From Duganella lactea (GTDB lineage: Bacteria; Pseudomonadota; Gammaproteobacteria; Burkholderiales; Burkholderiaceae_D), in the NCBI RefSeq assembly GCF_009857505.1, contig NZ_WWCP01000007.1, positions 1 through 64,000 on the forward strand: a stretch of DNA of 64,000 bases, in the 5' to 3' direction. Under the pieces are notes generated by a model. It made no database searches. It was not told the origin of the DNA and worked only from the letters and a program-made list of their open reading frames with translations. This document shows positions 35,908 to 46,944 of this stretch, piece by piece (the stretch's first letter is position 1; every line of letters begins with the position of its first letter). Position numbers and translations under genes: made by a program.

Positions 35908-37155
35908 TTAAGCCTTTTCCAGTTCGAACGCCTTGTGCAGCGCGCGCACGGCCAGTTCCATGTATTTCTCGTCGATCAGCACCGAAATCTTGATCTCCGA
36001 GGTCGAGATCATCATGATGTTGATGCTCTCTTCCGACAGCGTGCGGAACATCTGCGAGGCCACGCCCACGTGCGAGCGCATGCCCACGCCCACCACCGAG
36101 ATCTTCGACACTTTGGCGTCGCCGGCGATGCTGGCCGCGCCCAGGCGGTCTTTCTCGGCGTTCAGCACGTCCAGCGCGCGCTGGAAGTCGTTGCGCGGCA
36201 CGGTGAAGGTGAAGTCGGTCTTGCCATCCACCGACTGGTTCTGGATGATCATGTCGACTTCGATGTTGGCGTCGGCCACCGGGCCCAGGATGTGGTAGGC
36301 CACGCCCGGACGGTCCGGCACGCCCAGCACGGTGATTTTGGCTTCATCGCGGTTAAAGGCGATCCCGGAGATGACTGCTTGTTCCATGTTTTTATCTTCC
36401 TCAAACGAAATCAGGGTGCCCGAGTTGGCTTCCACTTCCAGGTCCAGCATCGGGTCGGTCAGCGACGACAGCACGCGGGTCGGCACGCGGTAGTTACCGG
36501 CGAATTCGACCGAACGGGTCTGCAGCACTTTGGAACCGAGCGACGCCAGTTCCAGCATTTCTTCAAACGTGATCGCCTTGAGGCGGCGCGCTTCCGACAC
36601 CACACGCGGATCGGTCGTGTACACGCCGTCAACGTCGGTGAAGATCAGGCATTCGTCGGCCTTCATGGCGGCGGCGATGGCCACTGCCGAGGTGTCCGAG
36701 CCGCCCCGGCCCAGCGTCGAGATGTTGCCGCCCTCGTCCACGCCCTGGAAGCCGGTGATGATGACGATCTTGCCGTCGTCCAGGTCGCGGTTGACTTTTT
36801 CGTCGTCGATCGACTGGATGCGGGCCTTGGTGAATGCGGAATCGGTTTTAATCGCGACTTGCCAGCCGGCGTAGGAGACGGCTTTCTTGCCGATCGCCAG
36901 CAGCGCCATCGACAGCAGGCCGACCGACACTTGCTCGCCGGTCGAGGCGATCATGTCCAGCTCGCGCGGGTCCGGCTGCGCCTGAATTTCCTTGGCCAGG
37001 GCGATCAGGCGGTTGGTCTCGCCCGACATTGCCGACGGCACCACCACAATGCGGTGTCCGGCGTCATGCCACTTGGCGACACGCCGCGCGACGTTCTTGA
37101 TACGGTCCGTCGAACCCATCGACGTACCGCCGTATTTGTGCACGATTAAAGCCAT
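35908..37155 (-). CDS. lysC: Aspartate kinase
   Basis: First step of the aspartate pathway to lysine, threonine and methionine. The 415-residue protein starts ALIVHKYGGTSMGSTDRI (kinase signature) and has two C-terminal ACT domains (ISGIAFNRDEAKITVLGVPD; KISVVGVGMRSHVG) for feedback control. I chose ATG 37155; the frame stays open to 37227 but upstream codons do not match the family. An internal start producing the beta subunit, as in some bacteria, is possible. Confidence 0.95.
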   Translation of the reverse strand: MALIVHKYGGTSMGSTDRIKNVARRVAKWHDAGHRIVVVPSAMSGETNRLIALAKEIQAQPDPRELDMIASTGEQVSVGLLSMALLAIGKKAVSYAGWQVAIKTDSAFTKARIQSIDDEKVNRDLDDGKIVIITGFQGVDEGGNISTLGRGGSDTSAVAIAAAMKADECLIFTDVDGVYTTDPRVVSEARRLKAITFEEMLELASLGSKVLQTRSVEFAGNYRVPTRVLSSLTDPMLDLEVEANSGTLISFEEDKNMEQAVISGIAFNRDEAKITVLGVPDRPGVAYHILGPVADANIEVDMIIQNQSVDGKTDFTFTVPRNDFQRALDVLNAEKDRLGAASIAGDAKVSKISVVGVGMRSHVGVASQMFRTLSEESINIMMISTSEIKISVLIDEKYMELAVRALHKAFELEKA

Positions 37156-37299
37156 AACAGTGAGTTTTCCGCTCAAATAAAGGTAAATGGAACCCTTAAC
37201 TCTACATGTCGCAATGCAAAATAACAAGTCAAAAAACTCATAATCTCATACTGAATAGGCATATCTACATACAAAATTCGGCAGAATGCGCCGCAATCT

Positions 37300-38688
37300 C
37301 TACTCCGCTTGCCAACGCAGCCGGATACGCCCGGCGCCGTGGCCGATCTGGTGGCAGTCCATGCCGATGCCGGCGGCGAACAATAGCTGCCCCGCGCTCT
37401 TCACCACTGGCAGCCGGCCGCGCTCCCAGGCGGGGATGTTCAGCGCCTGGTAGTGGTACTTGACCGGCCGCGTGGAACGATTGGGCGCCAGCTTGAGTTT
37501 TTCGCCGCCGCGACGGAATTCGATCACCAGCGCTTGCGCGCGCAGCCACGCCGGATCGAGTCCGTCATCGGCGGGATCAAAATACAACACCCCGCCGTAG
37601 GCCGGGAAGGCCAGTTCGGTTTCGCCGTTCCAGCTGAACCCGGTGCCGGGCTTGTCGTCGAACTGGTCTTCGCGCGTGCCGTCGAGGTCGTCCAGTTTGG
37701 GCGTCAGGTGCAGGCGGTTGCGGTAGCGGCGCACGTGGCAGTCGGGATGGGTGACCAGCAACTGGGCGTCGTAGCGGGCTTCCAGCAGCTGGGTCAGCAT
37801 TTCGGCCAGCCAGGCGGTGCTCGGCATGCTGTAGCCACGGGTGGCGAACCAATGACGCAGCAGGTTGTAGGCGCGGTCCTGGCTCAGCGCGCGCAGCTTG
37901 CCGATGTCGAGGTGCTCGCCGTCGCGGCTGGCGGCCAGGTCTTGTTCGGCCAATTCGGCCAGCAGGCGCGTGGCGGATTGGGCATGCTGGGCGCTGCGGG
38001 CAAGGCGCTCCTGGAAGCCGGGGAAGTGCTGCGCCAACGCCGGCATGACGGTGTGGCGCAGCGCGTTGCGGGCGTAGCGCGGGTCGTCGTTGGATTCGTC
38101 GTGAATGTGGCGGATGTGGTGCTGGGCGGCGTAGGCTTCCAGCTGCTTGCGCGACGCTTGCAGCAGCGGGCGCGCCATGACCAGATCATCGTTGTGCAGC
38201 AGGCTGGCGGCGGTGTTGGCGGCGTCCATGCCGGACAGGCCGGCCGGGCCGGAGCCCCGCAGCAGTTGCAGCAGCACGGTTTCGGCCTGGTCGTCTTGAT
38301 GGTGCGCGGTCAGCAGCAGTTGCACGTTGTACTCTTTGCACAGCGCGCCGAGGGCGGCGTAACGGGCTTTGCGGGCGGCGGCCTCGGTGCCGGATTGCTT
38401 TTGGTCTTGCAGCTGGATGCGGCGCGCTTCGAACGAAACGTTCAGCGCGGCGCATTCGTGTTCGCAGTGGGCCAGCCAGGCGTCGGCGTTGGGGCTGAGG
38501 CCGTGGTGGATGTGAAAGGCGCACAAGGTCAGCTCGTTGCGCTGGGCGTAGGCGTAGGCCAGGTGCAGCAGGGCCGACGAGTCCAGGCCGCCGCTGAGGG
38601 CGATGGCGAGGCGGGTTTTGCCGCCCTCGCCTGCCGCGCGGACGGCTTGTTCGAAGGTGGACTCTAGGGTTGGCTTTTGCTGCTTCAA
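37300..38688 (-). CDS. tilS: tRNA(Ile)-lysidine synthase
   Basis: Modifies the AUA-decoding tRNA-Ile by adding lysine to C34. The PP-loop is ALSGGLDSSALLH near residue 30, with HHQDDQAETVLLQLLRGSG and the C-terminal TilS domain (LVIEFRRGGEKLKL). No ATG gives a sensible N-terminus. The TTG at 38688, with CGGAG five bases upstream, gives 462 residues and the expected spacing to the PP-loop. The open frame upstream to 38823 runs through a hairpin repeat and is unlikely to be coding. Confidence 0.9.
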   Translation of the reverse strand: MKQQKPTLESTFEQAVRAAGEGGKTRLAIALSGGLDSSALLHLAYAYAQRNELTLCAFHIHHGLSPNADAWLAHCEHECAALNVSFEARRIQLQDQKQSGTEAAARKARYAALGALCKEYNVQLLLTAHHQDDQAETVLLQLLRGSGPAGLSGMDAANTAASLLHNDDLVMARPLLQASRKQLEAYAAQHHIRHIHDESNDDPRYARNALRHTVMPALAQHFPGFQERLARSAQHAQSATRLLAELAEQDLAASRDGEHLDIGKLRALSQDRAYNLLRHWFATRGYSMPSTAWLAEMLTQLLEARYDAQLLVTHPDCHVRRYRNRLHLTPKLDDLDGTREDQFDDKPGTGFSWNGETELAFPAYGGVLYFDPADDGLDPAWLRAQALVIEFRRGGEKLKLAPNRSTRPVKYHYQALNIPAWERGRLPVVKSAGQLLFAAGIGMDCHQIGHGAGRIRLRWQAE

Positions 38689-38737
38689 TGGGGCTCCGAA
38701 AATGCAAACCGGGAGCGGCGCGGTGGCGGGCTCCCGG

Positions 38738-38824
38738 TGGTGTTCTATGGATTCCGGATTTCGCCCGAATGACGTGCGCGCCTTTGCGGCGGCGGCGTCG
38801 CACCGGCGCAAGCCGGTGTCCATG
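38738..38824. repeat. Interspersed palindromic element between accA and tilS
   Basis: CACCGGC and GCCGGTG (38801-38818) form a 7-bp stem with a GCAA loop, next to ATGGATTCCGGATTTCGCCC. Phrases of the type GGATTCC...GGAATGACG are common interspersed repeats in betaproteobacteria. A related hairpin is at 53455-53485. It may also act as a transcript end after accA. Confidence 0.5.
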
Positions 38825-38833
38825 CTGAGTGAC

Positions 38834-39808
38834 TTATTCCTGTGGCGTGGTCTCTTTGAACTTGCCGTAGCTCATCAGCTTGTCGTGACGCGCTTCCAGC
38901 AAATCCTTGGTCTTCATGCCGTGGAACTGGCGCAGCGAGTCGGCCAGCGCGCGTTTCAGCATGGTCGCCATCTGCTTCGGATCGCGATGCGCGCCGCCCA
39001 GCGGTTCGGTGATGATCTTGTCGATCAGGCCGATGGCTTTCAAGCGGTGCGCGGTCAGGCCCAGCGCTTCGGCCGCATCGGCCGCGCGTTCCGAGGTCTT
39101 CCACAGAATCGAGGCGCAGCCTTCCGGCGAAATCACCGAGTAGGTCGCGTATTGCAGCATCAGCACCTGATCGGCCACGGCGATCGCCAGCGCGCCGCCG
39201 GAGCCGCCCTCGCCGATGATGGTGGCGATCAGCGGCACTTTCAGTTCCGCCATCACGTACAGGTTGTGGCCGATCGCTTCCGACTGGCCGCGCTCCTCGG
39301 CGTCGATGCCGGGGAAGGCGCCTGGCGTGTCAACGAAGGTGAACACCGGAATGCCGAACTTTTCGGCCAGCTTCATCAGGCGCATGGCCTTGCGGTAGCC
39401 TTCCGGCTTCGGCATGCCGAAGTTGCGCATGGCGCGCTCTTTGGTGTCGCGGCCCTTCTGGTGGCCGATGACCATGCAGGACTGGCCGTTGAAACGCGCC
39501 AGACCGCCGACGATGGACTGGTCGTCCGCATAGGTGCGGTCGCCGTGCAGTTCGTGGAAATCGGTGAAAATCTCGTTCACATAGTCCATCGTGTACGGAC
39601 GTTGCGGGTGACGCGCGATTTGCGAAACTTGCCATGGCGTCAGCTTGGCGTAGATGTCTTTGGTCAGTTGCTGGCTCTTTTTGGCCAGACGGTCGATCTC
39701 CTCAGAGATATCGACTGCCGAATCGTCCTGGACGAAACGCAATTCTTCGATCTTGCCGTCGAGTTCAGCAATCGGTTGCTCAAAATTGAGGAAAGTCGTT
39801 TTGGTCAT
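38834..39808 (-). CDS. accA: Acetyl-CoA carboxylase, carboxyltransferase alpha subunit
   Basis: Part of the enzyme that makes malonyl-CoA for fatty acid synthesis. 324 residues, the standard length, starting [20 protein letters not shown]. The crotonase-type core shows [23 protein letters not shown] and [20 protein letters not shown]. The start ATG 39808 follows GGAGGT by three bases, which fixes it. It precedes tilS on the same strand. Confidence 0.96.
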   Translation of the reverse strand: MTKTTFLNFEQPIAELDGKIEELRFVQDDSAVDISEEIDRLAKKSQQLTKDIYAKLTPWQVSQIARHPQRPYTMDYVNEIFTDFHELHGDRTYADDQSIVGGLARFNGQSCMVIGHQKGRDTKERAMRNFGMPKPEGYRKAMRLMKLAEKFGIPVFTFVDTPGAFPGIDAEERGQSEAIGHNLYVMAELKVPLIATIIGEGGSGGALAIAVADQVLMLQYATYSVISPEGCASILWKTSERAADAAEALGLTAHRLKAIGLIDKIITEPLGGAHRDPKQMATMLKRALADSLRQFHGMKTKDLLEARHDKLMSYGKFKETTPQE

Positions 39809-39893
39809 TGTACCTCCGTGTTTATTCTCATCTGTGAGGGCGGCGCAGCTCGTCAAAAGAGCGCACCCAGCCCTCGCACAGCGATTAGAGCAT

Positions 39894-40535
39894 CTATTCT
39901 ACAGCAACCGGGTCCAAACTACGCCACAAATACCAGGTGGCGACGGTCCGGTAGGGTTCCCAGTTGGCCGATACCTCGCGCGCGTCGCTGCGCGAAACTG
40001 GTTCGCCAGAGAAATAATTCTGGCTGATGCCCTGGATCAGGCCAGGGTCGTCCAGCGGCAGCACATTCGGGCGCAAGAGATTAAATATCAGAAACATCTC
40101 GGCTGTCCAGCGGCCGATACCGCGGATCTGCGTCAGCTCGGCGATGACGGCCTCGTCGTCCATCTGATCCCACTGGGCCGTATGGACGCGCTTGTTCTTG
40201 AAGTGATCGGCCAGGTCGAGGATGTACTCGGTCTTGCGCTTGGACAGGCCGCAGGCGGCCAGCGGCTCGGCGCCGGCCTTGATGATCTGCGCCGGCGAAC
40301 ACTTGGGGCTGATCACCAGCAGCTTTTTCCAGGCGGCATCGGCCACCTTGGCGGTCACCTGCTGGCCGACGATGGAACGCGCCAGGGTGGTGAACGGATC
40401 GTGATGGCCGCGCAGATGCAGGTCGCCAAACTGGGGGATGAGCTTGTTCATGATGCGGTCCCGCTTCATCAGCTCAAGCTTGGCTTGCTCCCAGTATGGC
40501 GGCACGCCGCCCTCGATATCCCTGGCGATGACCAT
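39894..40535 (-). CDS. DNA-3-methyladenine glycosylase II (AlkA/HhH-GPD family)
   Basis: Excises alkylated purines in base-excision repair. The 213-residue protein has the helix-hairpin-helix [18 protein letters not shown] and the catalytic Asp region [29 protein letters not shown] is the usual N-terminal core motif. The start ATG 40535 is one base after the cysS stop, so the two genes are transcribed together. It lacks the N-terminal domain of E. coli AlkA, as short bacterial homologues do. Confidence 0.9.
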   Translation of the reverse strand: MVIARDIEGGVPPYWEQAKLELMKRDRIMNKLIPQFGDLHLRGHHDPFTTLARSIVGQQVTAKVADAAWKKLLVISPKCSPAQIIKAGAEPLAACGLSKRKTEYILDLADHFKNKRVHTAQWDQMDDEAVIAELTQIRGIGRWTAEMFLIFNLLRPNVLPLDDPGLIQGISQNYFSGEPVSRSDAREVSANWEPYRTVATWYLWRSLDPVAVE

Positions 40536-40536
40536 G

Positions 40537-41931
<1,395 letters not shown>

Positions 41932-42151
41932 CGGACTCTTGCGTTTTGCTGAAGGCCTCGGGCAATACAATGGCCGGCGCACTGGTGAAACCGCGCGCAC
42001 CTGTCGTCATTGTGTGCCTGGGGGAACCTCGGGAATATACTTGTTTCCACCTTCTACGGGGTAGAATGGAACAAGTATAGCATTGATAAAAACAGCTTAG
42101 GCCTCATCTGTAACGGGATTTTGCCTACGCGACATAACCAGAGGAAGCACG

Positions 42152-42736
42152 ATGCACCAAAAACTGATGACCGCCCTCGCCGGCCTGGCCCTGTCCGGCG
42201 CCGTCTGGGCCGCGCCGGCCCCACAGGTCGAGCTGAAAACCACCATGGGCGACATCGTCCTGGAGCTGGACCACGACAAAGCGCCGAAATCAGTCGACAA
42301 CTTCCTCACCTATGTGAAATCCGGCTTCTACAAGAACACCATTTTCCACCGGGTCATCGACGGCTTCATGATCCAGGGGGGCGGCTACGATGAAAAACTC
42401 AAGGGCAAGCCGACCAACAAGCCGATTCCTCTGGAGTCGAACAACGGCCTGACCAACGTCAAATACTCGCTGGCCATGGCGCGCATGGGCGATCCCAACT
42501 CGGCCACGTCGCAATGGTTCATCAACGTCGAGGACAATCCGGGCCTGGACGCGCCGGGTCCGGACGGCACCGGCGGCTATGCGGTGTTCGGCAAGGTGAT
42601 CAAGGGCCAGGAGACGGTCGACAAGATCAAGGCGGTGCTGGTGGATGACAAGGGCATATTCCAGAACATCCCGGTGATTCCGGTCACCGTGAAGTCGGCG
42701 ACGATTCTCAAGACACCAATCCAGCCAAAACAGTAA
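42152..42736 (+). CDS. ppiA: Periplasmic peptidyl-prolyl cis-trans isomerase (cyclophilin)
   Basis: 194 residues with a signal peptide (MTALAGLALSGAVWAAPAP) and a cyclophilin domain. Motifs: DKAPKSVDNFLTYVKSGFY, FHRVIDGFMIQGGGYD, ATSQWFINVEDN. It assists protein folding in the periplasm. It lies 45 bases before a cytoplasmic paralogue with the same motifs, so the pair arose by duplication or serves two compartments. Confidence 0.93.
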   Translation: MHQKLMTALAGLALSGAVWAAPAPQVELKTTMGDIVLELDHDKAPKSVDNFLTYVKSGFYKNTIFHRVIDGFMIQGGGYDEKLKGKPTNKPIPLESNNGLTNVKYSLAMARMGDPNSATSQWFINVEDNPGLDAPGPDGTGGYAVFGKVIKGQETVDKIKAVLVDDKGIFQNIPVIPVTVKSATILKTPIQPKQ

Positions 42737-42781
42737 AATAGCGGCCTTGCCGTGAAAACCTCCATCATTTAGGACAACAAC

Positions 42782-43276
42782 ATGACCAAAGTAATCATCA
42801 AAACCAACCTGGGCTCCATGACCGCCGAACTGGACGCTGAAAAAGCGCCTAAATCGGTCGCCAACTTCCTGGCCTACATGGAAGCCGGTCACTACAACAA
42901 CACCATCTTCCACCGCGTGATCGACGGTTTCATGATCCAGGGCGGCGGCTTTGAGCCAGGCATGAAGCAAAAGCCAGCCGACACCACCGTGGAAAACGAA
43001 GCCAAAAACGGCCTGAAGAACGACACCTACACGCTGGCCATGGCCCGCACCTCGGCGCCGCACTCGGCGTCGGCGCAGTTCTTCATCAACGTGAAAAACA
43101 ATGCCTTCCTGGACTACCCAGGCCAGGACGGCTGGGGCTACGCCGTATTCGGCAAAGTCGTGGAAGGCACCGACGTGGTGGACGCCATCAAGAAAGTCAA
43201 AACCACCCGCAGCGGCATGTTCGCCGACGTGCCAGCGGAAGACGTGATCATCGAAAGCATCGAACTGGCAGCCTGA
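42782..43276 (+). CDS. ppiB: Cytoplasmic peptidyl-prolyl cis-trans isomerase (cyclophilin)
   Basis: 164 residues, no signal peptide, starting MTKVIIKTNLGSMTAELDAE. Cyclophilin motifs FHRVIDGFMIQGGGFEPG and SASAQFFINVKNN are present. It is followed after 3 bases by lpxH, an arrangement common in related genomes, so the genes are likely co-transcribed. Confidence 0.95.
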   Translation: MTKVIIKTNLGSMTAELDAEKAPKSVANFLAYMEAGHYNNTIFHRVIDGFMIQGGGFEPGMKQKPADTTVENEAKNGLKNDTYTLAMARTSAPHSASAQFFINVKNNAFLDYPGQDGWGYAVFGKVVEGTDVVDAIKKVKTTRSGMFADVPAEDVIIESIELAA

Positions 43277-43279
43277 GCG

Positions 43280-44035
43280 ATGTCTGAAGTCTGCGCGCTG
43301 TTCATATCCGATCTGCATTTGCAGCCCGCGCATCCCGCCACCACGGCAGCGTTTTTCGACTTCCTGGAGCGGCATGCGCGGCACGCGCAGCAACTGTACC
43401 TGCTCGGCGACCTGTTTGAGTACTGGGCCGGCGATGACGACATCGCCGATCCGTACCACGCACAGATCGTGACCGCCCTGCGTGCCTTGAGCGACGCCGG
43501 CGTCATGCTCTACTGGGTCGCCGGCAACCGCGATTTCCTGGTCGGCGCCCGCTTCGCGGAAGCCGCCAACCTGACTTTATTGCCCGAAACCTGGGTGACC
43601 GACATCGCCGGCCAACGGGTAGTGCTGCTGCACGGCGACGCCCAGTGCACGCAAGATACCCAGTACATGGCATTCCGCGCCATGGTGCGCCAGCCCGCGT
43701 GGCAGCATCAATTCACCGCCCTGCCGCTGGCACAGCGCAAGGCCATCATCGCCGGCCTGCGCGCCGACAGCCGCAAGGAACAAGGCGGCAAGTCCTACGA
43801 GATCATGGATGTGACGCCGGCGGCGATCGCCGAGGTGTTTGAGCAGACCGGCACCCAAGTCATGATCCACGGCCACACCCATCGCCCCGCGCTGCACCGC
43901 GTTGGCGACAAGCTGCGCTACGTGCTGCCGGACTGGGAGCCCGACGCCACACCGCCGCGCGGCGGCTGGATCGCCATCGACAGCGATGGCGTCATCACGC
44001 GCCACGACCTCGGCGGCGCGGTGCTCAGCGCCTAG
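43280..44035 (+). CDS. lpxH: UDP-2,3-diacylglucosamine diphosphatase
   Basis: Fourth step of lipid A synthesis, forming lipid X. The 251-residue calcineurin-fold enzyme shows the metal ligands FISDLHLQP, LLGDLFEYW, AGNRDFLVG, LLHGDAQCT and MIHGHTHRPALH. It follows ppiB by 3 bases. Its stop overlaps the convergent TPR gene by 11 bases. Confidence 0.94.
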   Translation: MSEVCALFISDLHLQPAHPATTAAFFDFLERHARHAQQLYLLGDLFEYWAGDDDIADPYHAQIVTALRALSDAGVMLYWVAGNRDFLVGARFAEAANLTLLPETWVTDIAGQRVVLLHGDAQCTQDTQYMAFRAMVRQPAWQHQFTALPLAQRKAIIAGLRADSRKEQGGKSYEIMDVTPAAIAEVFEQTGTQVMIHGHTHRPALHRVGDKLRYVLPDWEPDATPPRGGWIAIDSDGVITRHDLGGAVLSA

Positions 44036-44786
44036 CCGACGCCATCGACGCCATCGCCGTATTCAGGCGGCGCACCAGTTCCTGATTCAGCTCGCGCGTG
44101 TGACGCGCCCAGCGCTCCATGGTGCGCTGCAATTCCACATACAGTTGATTGGCCGTGTCCACGTCGCCGATGCCGGCTGCCCAGATGGCGTACTCGGCCT
44201 GCACCGTGAAGCTGTTATGGCGACTCATCGCCTGCTCGAACTCGGCGCGCGCCTCGTCCTGACGGCCGCTCGCCGCCAGCGCCTGGGCCAGCAACAGCGA
44301 CACCTGCTCCGGCCGGAAGTTGCCATCCTTGCCGCGGATGGTCTGCAAATACGCGACCGCCGCCGCGGCGCGGCCGCATGCCAGCGTGGCCTGCGCCGCG
44401 CCAAAGCGAATTTCCAGATCGCCCGAGAACGGGCCTTGCAGACAGGCTTCGTAGGTGGCCGCCGCTTCCTCGGCGTTACCGGCCGCCAGCAAGGCGCTGG
44501 CCAGACGCATCTGGTTCTGCGCGGTCGGCGTGAATTCATAGGCGTCGCGCGCCTCCCGCAGGTCACGCCCCGGATCAAGCGTCTTGGCGGCAACGCTGAC
44601 CGCCTTGCGCGCGCCGTGCTGAATCTTCGAATTCGGCAGGTAAATCGCGAAGAAATACACGATGCTGCCCAGGCCGGGGAACAGGAACAAAATCACCACC
44701 CAATACAGCGGCTGGTTGTTACGGATCGCGTGGATAGCAAAGAAGATCGCCACCAGCACGTGAATCCCGATACCAAAAATTTCCAT
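44025..44786 (-). CDS. Membrane-anchored TPR protein
   Basis: 253 residues. The N-terminus has two membrane helices (IGIHVLVAIFFAIHAI; YWVVILFLFPGLGSIVYFFAI), like the PLDc_N type. The rest is alpha-helical with TPR-like repeats (NQMRLASALLAAGNAEEAAATYEACL; VSLLLAQALAASGRQDEARAEFEQAM). ATG 44786 gives this start; the frame is open upstream but lacks membrane character. It probably scaffolds a membrane complex. No specific partner is suggested by its neighbours. Confidence 0.8.
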   Translation of the reverse strand: MEIFGIGIHVLVAIFFAIHAIRNNQPLYWVVILFLFPGLGSIVYFFAIYLPNSKIQHGARKAVSVAAKTLDPGRDLREARDAYEFTPTAQNQMRLASALLAAGNAEEAAATYEACLQGPFSGDLEIRFGAAQATLACGRAAAAVAYLQTIRGKDGNFRPEQVSLLLAQALAASGRQDEARAEFEQAMSRHNSFTVQAEYAIWAAGIGDVDTANQLYVELQRTMERWARHTRELNQELVRRLNTAMASMASARR

Positions 44787-44871
44787 GAAAACTGCCTCAA
44801 CAATGATTGAATGGGGAGCATTGTAGCCGCTCTTAAGATTCAGTTCATGTGCGCCATGCCATACTGTCGGC

Positions 44872-45537
44872 ATGCGCATACTCCTGGTTGAAGACGACGC
44901 CTCCCTCGGCGACACCATCCTGTCCTGGCTTAAAATGGACCAGTACGCCGTGGACTGGGTGCGGCGCGGCGACTCCGCGCAGACCGCGCTGATGACGCAC
45001 AGCTACGACTGCGTGCTGCTCGACCGCGGCTTGCCCGGCCTGTCCGGCGACGCCTTGCTGGCGCAACTGCGTGCCGCCAACAATCCGGTGCCGGTCATCC
45101 TCATCACCGCCTTCCATGCACTGACCGACCGGGTCGAGGGCCTGGACCTGGGCGCGGACGACTACCTGGTCAAGCCTTTCGAGCTGGAAGAAATGTCGGC
45201 CCGCATCCGCGCCGCCGTGCGGCGCGGCGCCCGCCAACCCGGCAAGGCGCTGACGCATGCCGGCATCGCCCTCCATCCCAACAGCCGCCAGGTGACGCTG
45301 GACGACACGCCGCTGACGCTGACCGCGCGCGAATTTCACGTCCTTTACGCGCTGCTGCTGCGCAAGCACAGCATCGTCAGCCGCGCGCAAATCGAGGAAG
45401 CGCTGTATGGATGGGGCGACGAAGTGGAGAGCAACGCCATCGAAGTCTACATCCACAACCTGCGCAAGAAGCTGGGCGCGGCGCACATCGTCACCGTGCG
45501 CGGTCTCGGCTACCGCCTGAAAACCGATGGCGACTGA
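44872..45537 (+). CDS. qseB: OmpR-type response regulator (QseB-like)
   Basis: 221 residues. The receiver has the acidic pair in ILLVEDDASL, phospho-Asp in CVLLDRGLPG and Lys in YLVKPFEL; a winged-helix DNA-binding domain follows (LTAREFHVLYALLLRKHSIVSR; VYIHNLRKKLGAAHIVTVRGLGYRL). It overlaps the sensor gene by 11 bases. With a YgiW-type gene downstream, the locus resembles ygiW-qseBC of enterobacteria, which is the basis of the name. The signal is not known here. Confidence 0.85.
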   Translation: MRILLVEDDASLGDTILSWLKMDQYAVDWVRRGDSAQTALMTHSYDCVLLDRGLPGLSGDALLAQLRAANNPVPVILITAFHALTDRVEGLDLGADDYLVKPFELEEMSARIRAAVRRGARQPGKALTHAGIALHPNSRQVTLDDTPLTLTAREFHVLYALLLRKHSIVSRAQIEEALYGWGDEVESNAIEVYIHNLRKKLGAAHIVTVRGLGYRLKTDGD

Positions 45538-46879
45538 CGCCGCTCCCGCCTGGTCGCTGCGCCGGCGTTTGCTGGCCGCGATCATTGCCGCCAGCAGCGT
45601 GCTATGGCTGGCCAGCCTGGGCATCGTCACCGTCATCGCCTGGCACGAAACCACCGAGGTGTTCGACGACGCGCTGGAGGAATCCGGCTACATGATCATG
45701 GCCGCCACCACCGACTGGGACGAGCGCGGCCTGCTGTCCGAATTGCGGCCCGACAGCCGCGCGCGCAAGGTGGACATGCAGTACCAGATCGTCGTCAACG
45801 GCCGCGTCATCCAGCGCACCGGCGGCGCGCCGGCGCATCCCTTCATCAACGGCTTCAGCAAGCACGACGGTTTTGCCGATGCCGAGGCGGACGACCGCCG
45901 CTGGCGCGTGTTCGTGGTGCGCAACCAGCAGCGCAACGTCGAGGTGCAAGTCGGCCAGAAATACACGAAGCGGCTGGACATCCTGGAAGAGCTGGCCGAG
46001 CACTTGTGGCTGCCGGTAGCGGGCATGCTGGTGCTGCTGGCCGTCGTCTGCTGGCTGCTGACTGCCCTCGTGCTCAGGCCGCTGCGCCAGACCGCCGCCG
46101 CCATCGCCGCCAAGACGCCCGACGACCTGACGCTGGTGCCCGCCGCCGGCCAGCCAAACGAGCTGCGCCCCATCGTGCACGCGCTCAACGGCGTGCTGGG
46201 CCGGCTCGATCACGCACTGCAAGCCGAACGGCGCTTCACCGCCGACGCCGCGCACGAACTGCGCACGCCGCTGGCCGGACTGCACATGCACGTGCAGCTA
46301 CTGCAACGCCAGCATCCCGCACTGGCGGCGCCATTCCAGAAACTGCGCCAGGACATCGGCCGCAGCACAGCACTGGTCGACAGCCTGCTGACGCTGGCGC
46401 GGCTGGACCCGCTGGCGCGCGAGGAGCTGATACGCGAACCGGTGGCGCTGGCGCCGCTGCTGACGCGACTGCGGACAGCCCATGCCGCCGAGGCGGCGCA
46501 ACGCGGCATCACACTGGAAGCGCATTGCGCGCTGGAACAGGTCCAGGCCCACCCTGTCCTGCTGGACATCGCCCTGCGCAACCTGGTGGAAAACGCCCTG
46601 CGCTATTGCCCGGACGGCAGCCGTATCGAAATCCAGGCCGGCTGGCACCACGACCAGGCGCGCATTACCGTGCGCGACAACGGCCCCGGCGTGGACGCGA
46701 CCAGCATCCAGCGGCTGACCGAACGCTTCTTCCGCGTGCTCGGCCAGGACGCCAGCGGTAGCGGCCTGGGGCTCTCCATCGTCAAACGCATCGCCGACTT
46801 ACACGGCATGACGCTGCATTTCGGCCCTGGCCTGGACGGGCGCGGGCTGGCCGTGACGCTCGATCTGCCGTCCGCTTAA
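45527..46879 (+). CDS. qseC: Sensor histidine kinase (QseC-like)
   Basis: 450 residues. Two membrane helices (LLAAIIASSVLWLASLGIVTVIAW; LWLPVAGMLVLLAVVCWLLTAL) flank a periplasmic loop of about 130 residues with a 2CSK-type pattern. A HAMP-like linker, HisKA (FTADAAHELRTPLAGLHMH) and ATPase domain (VRDNGPGVD; GSGLGLSIVKRIADLHG) follow. It is paired with the regulator at 44872. Identity as QseC is by context and domain layout, not proven. Confidence 0.85.
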   Translation: MATDAAPAWSLRRRLLAAIIAASSVLWLASLGIVTVIAWHETTEVFDDALEESGYMIMAATTDWDERGLLSELRPDSRARKVDMQYQIVVNGRVIQRTGGAPAHPFINGFSKHDGFADAEADDRRWRVFVVRNQQRNVEVQVGQKYTKRLDILEELAEHLWLPVAGMLVLLAVVCWLLTALVLRPLRQTAAAIAAKTPDDLTLVPAAGQPNELRPIVHALNGVLGRLDHALQAERRFTADAAHELRTPLAGLHMHVQLLQRQHPALAAPFQKLRQDIGRSTALVDSLLTLARLDPLAREELIREPVALAPLLTRLRTAHAAEAAQRGITLEAHCALEQVQAHPVLLDIALRNLVENALRYCPDGSRIEIQAGWHHDQARITVRDNGPGVDATSIQRLTERFFRVLGQDASGSGLGLSIVKRIADLHGMTLHFGPGLDGRGLAVTLDLPSA

Positions 46880-46944
46880 GATACGGTTAATGTCCGCCCG
46901 TTGTAATGGACCTGTACTTTCCGACAACGCTTAAAGGACACATC

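Noticed and set aside
38689-38823. Longer tilS start reading MDTGLRRCD
   Set aside because: The extension is encoded by the palindromic repeat and is unlike the family; the TTG at 38688 has a ribosome site.
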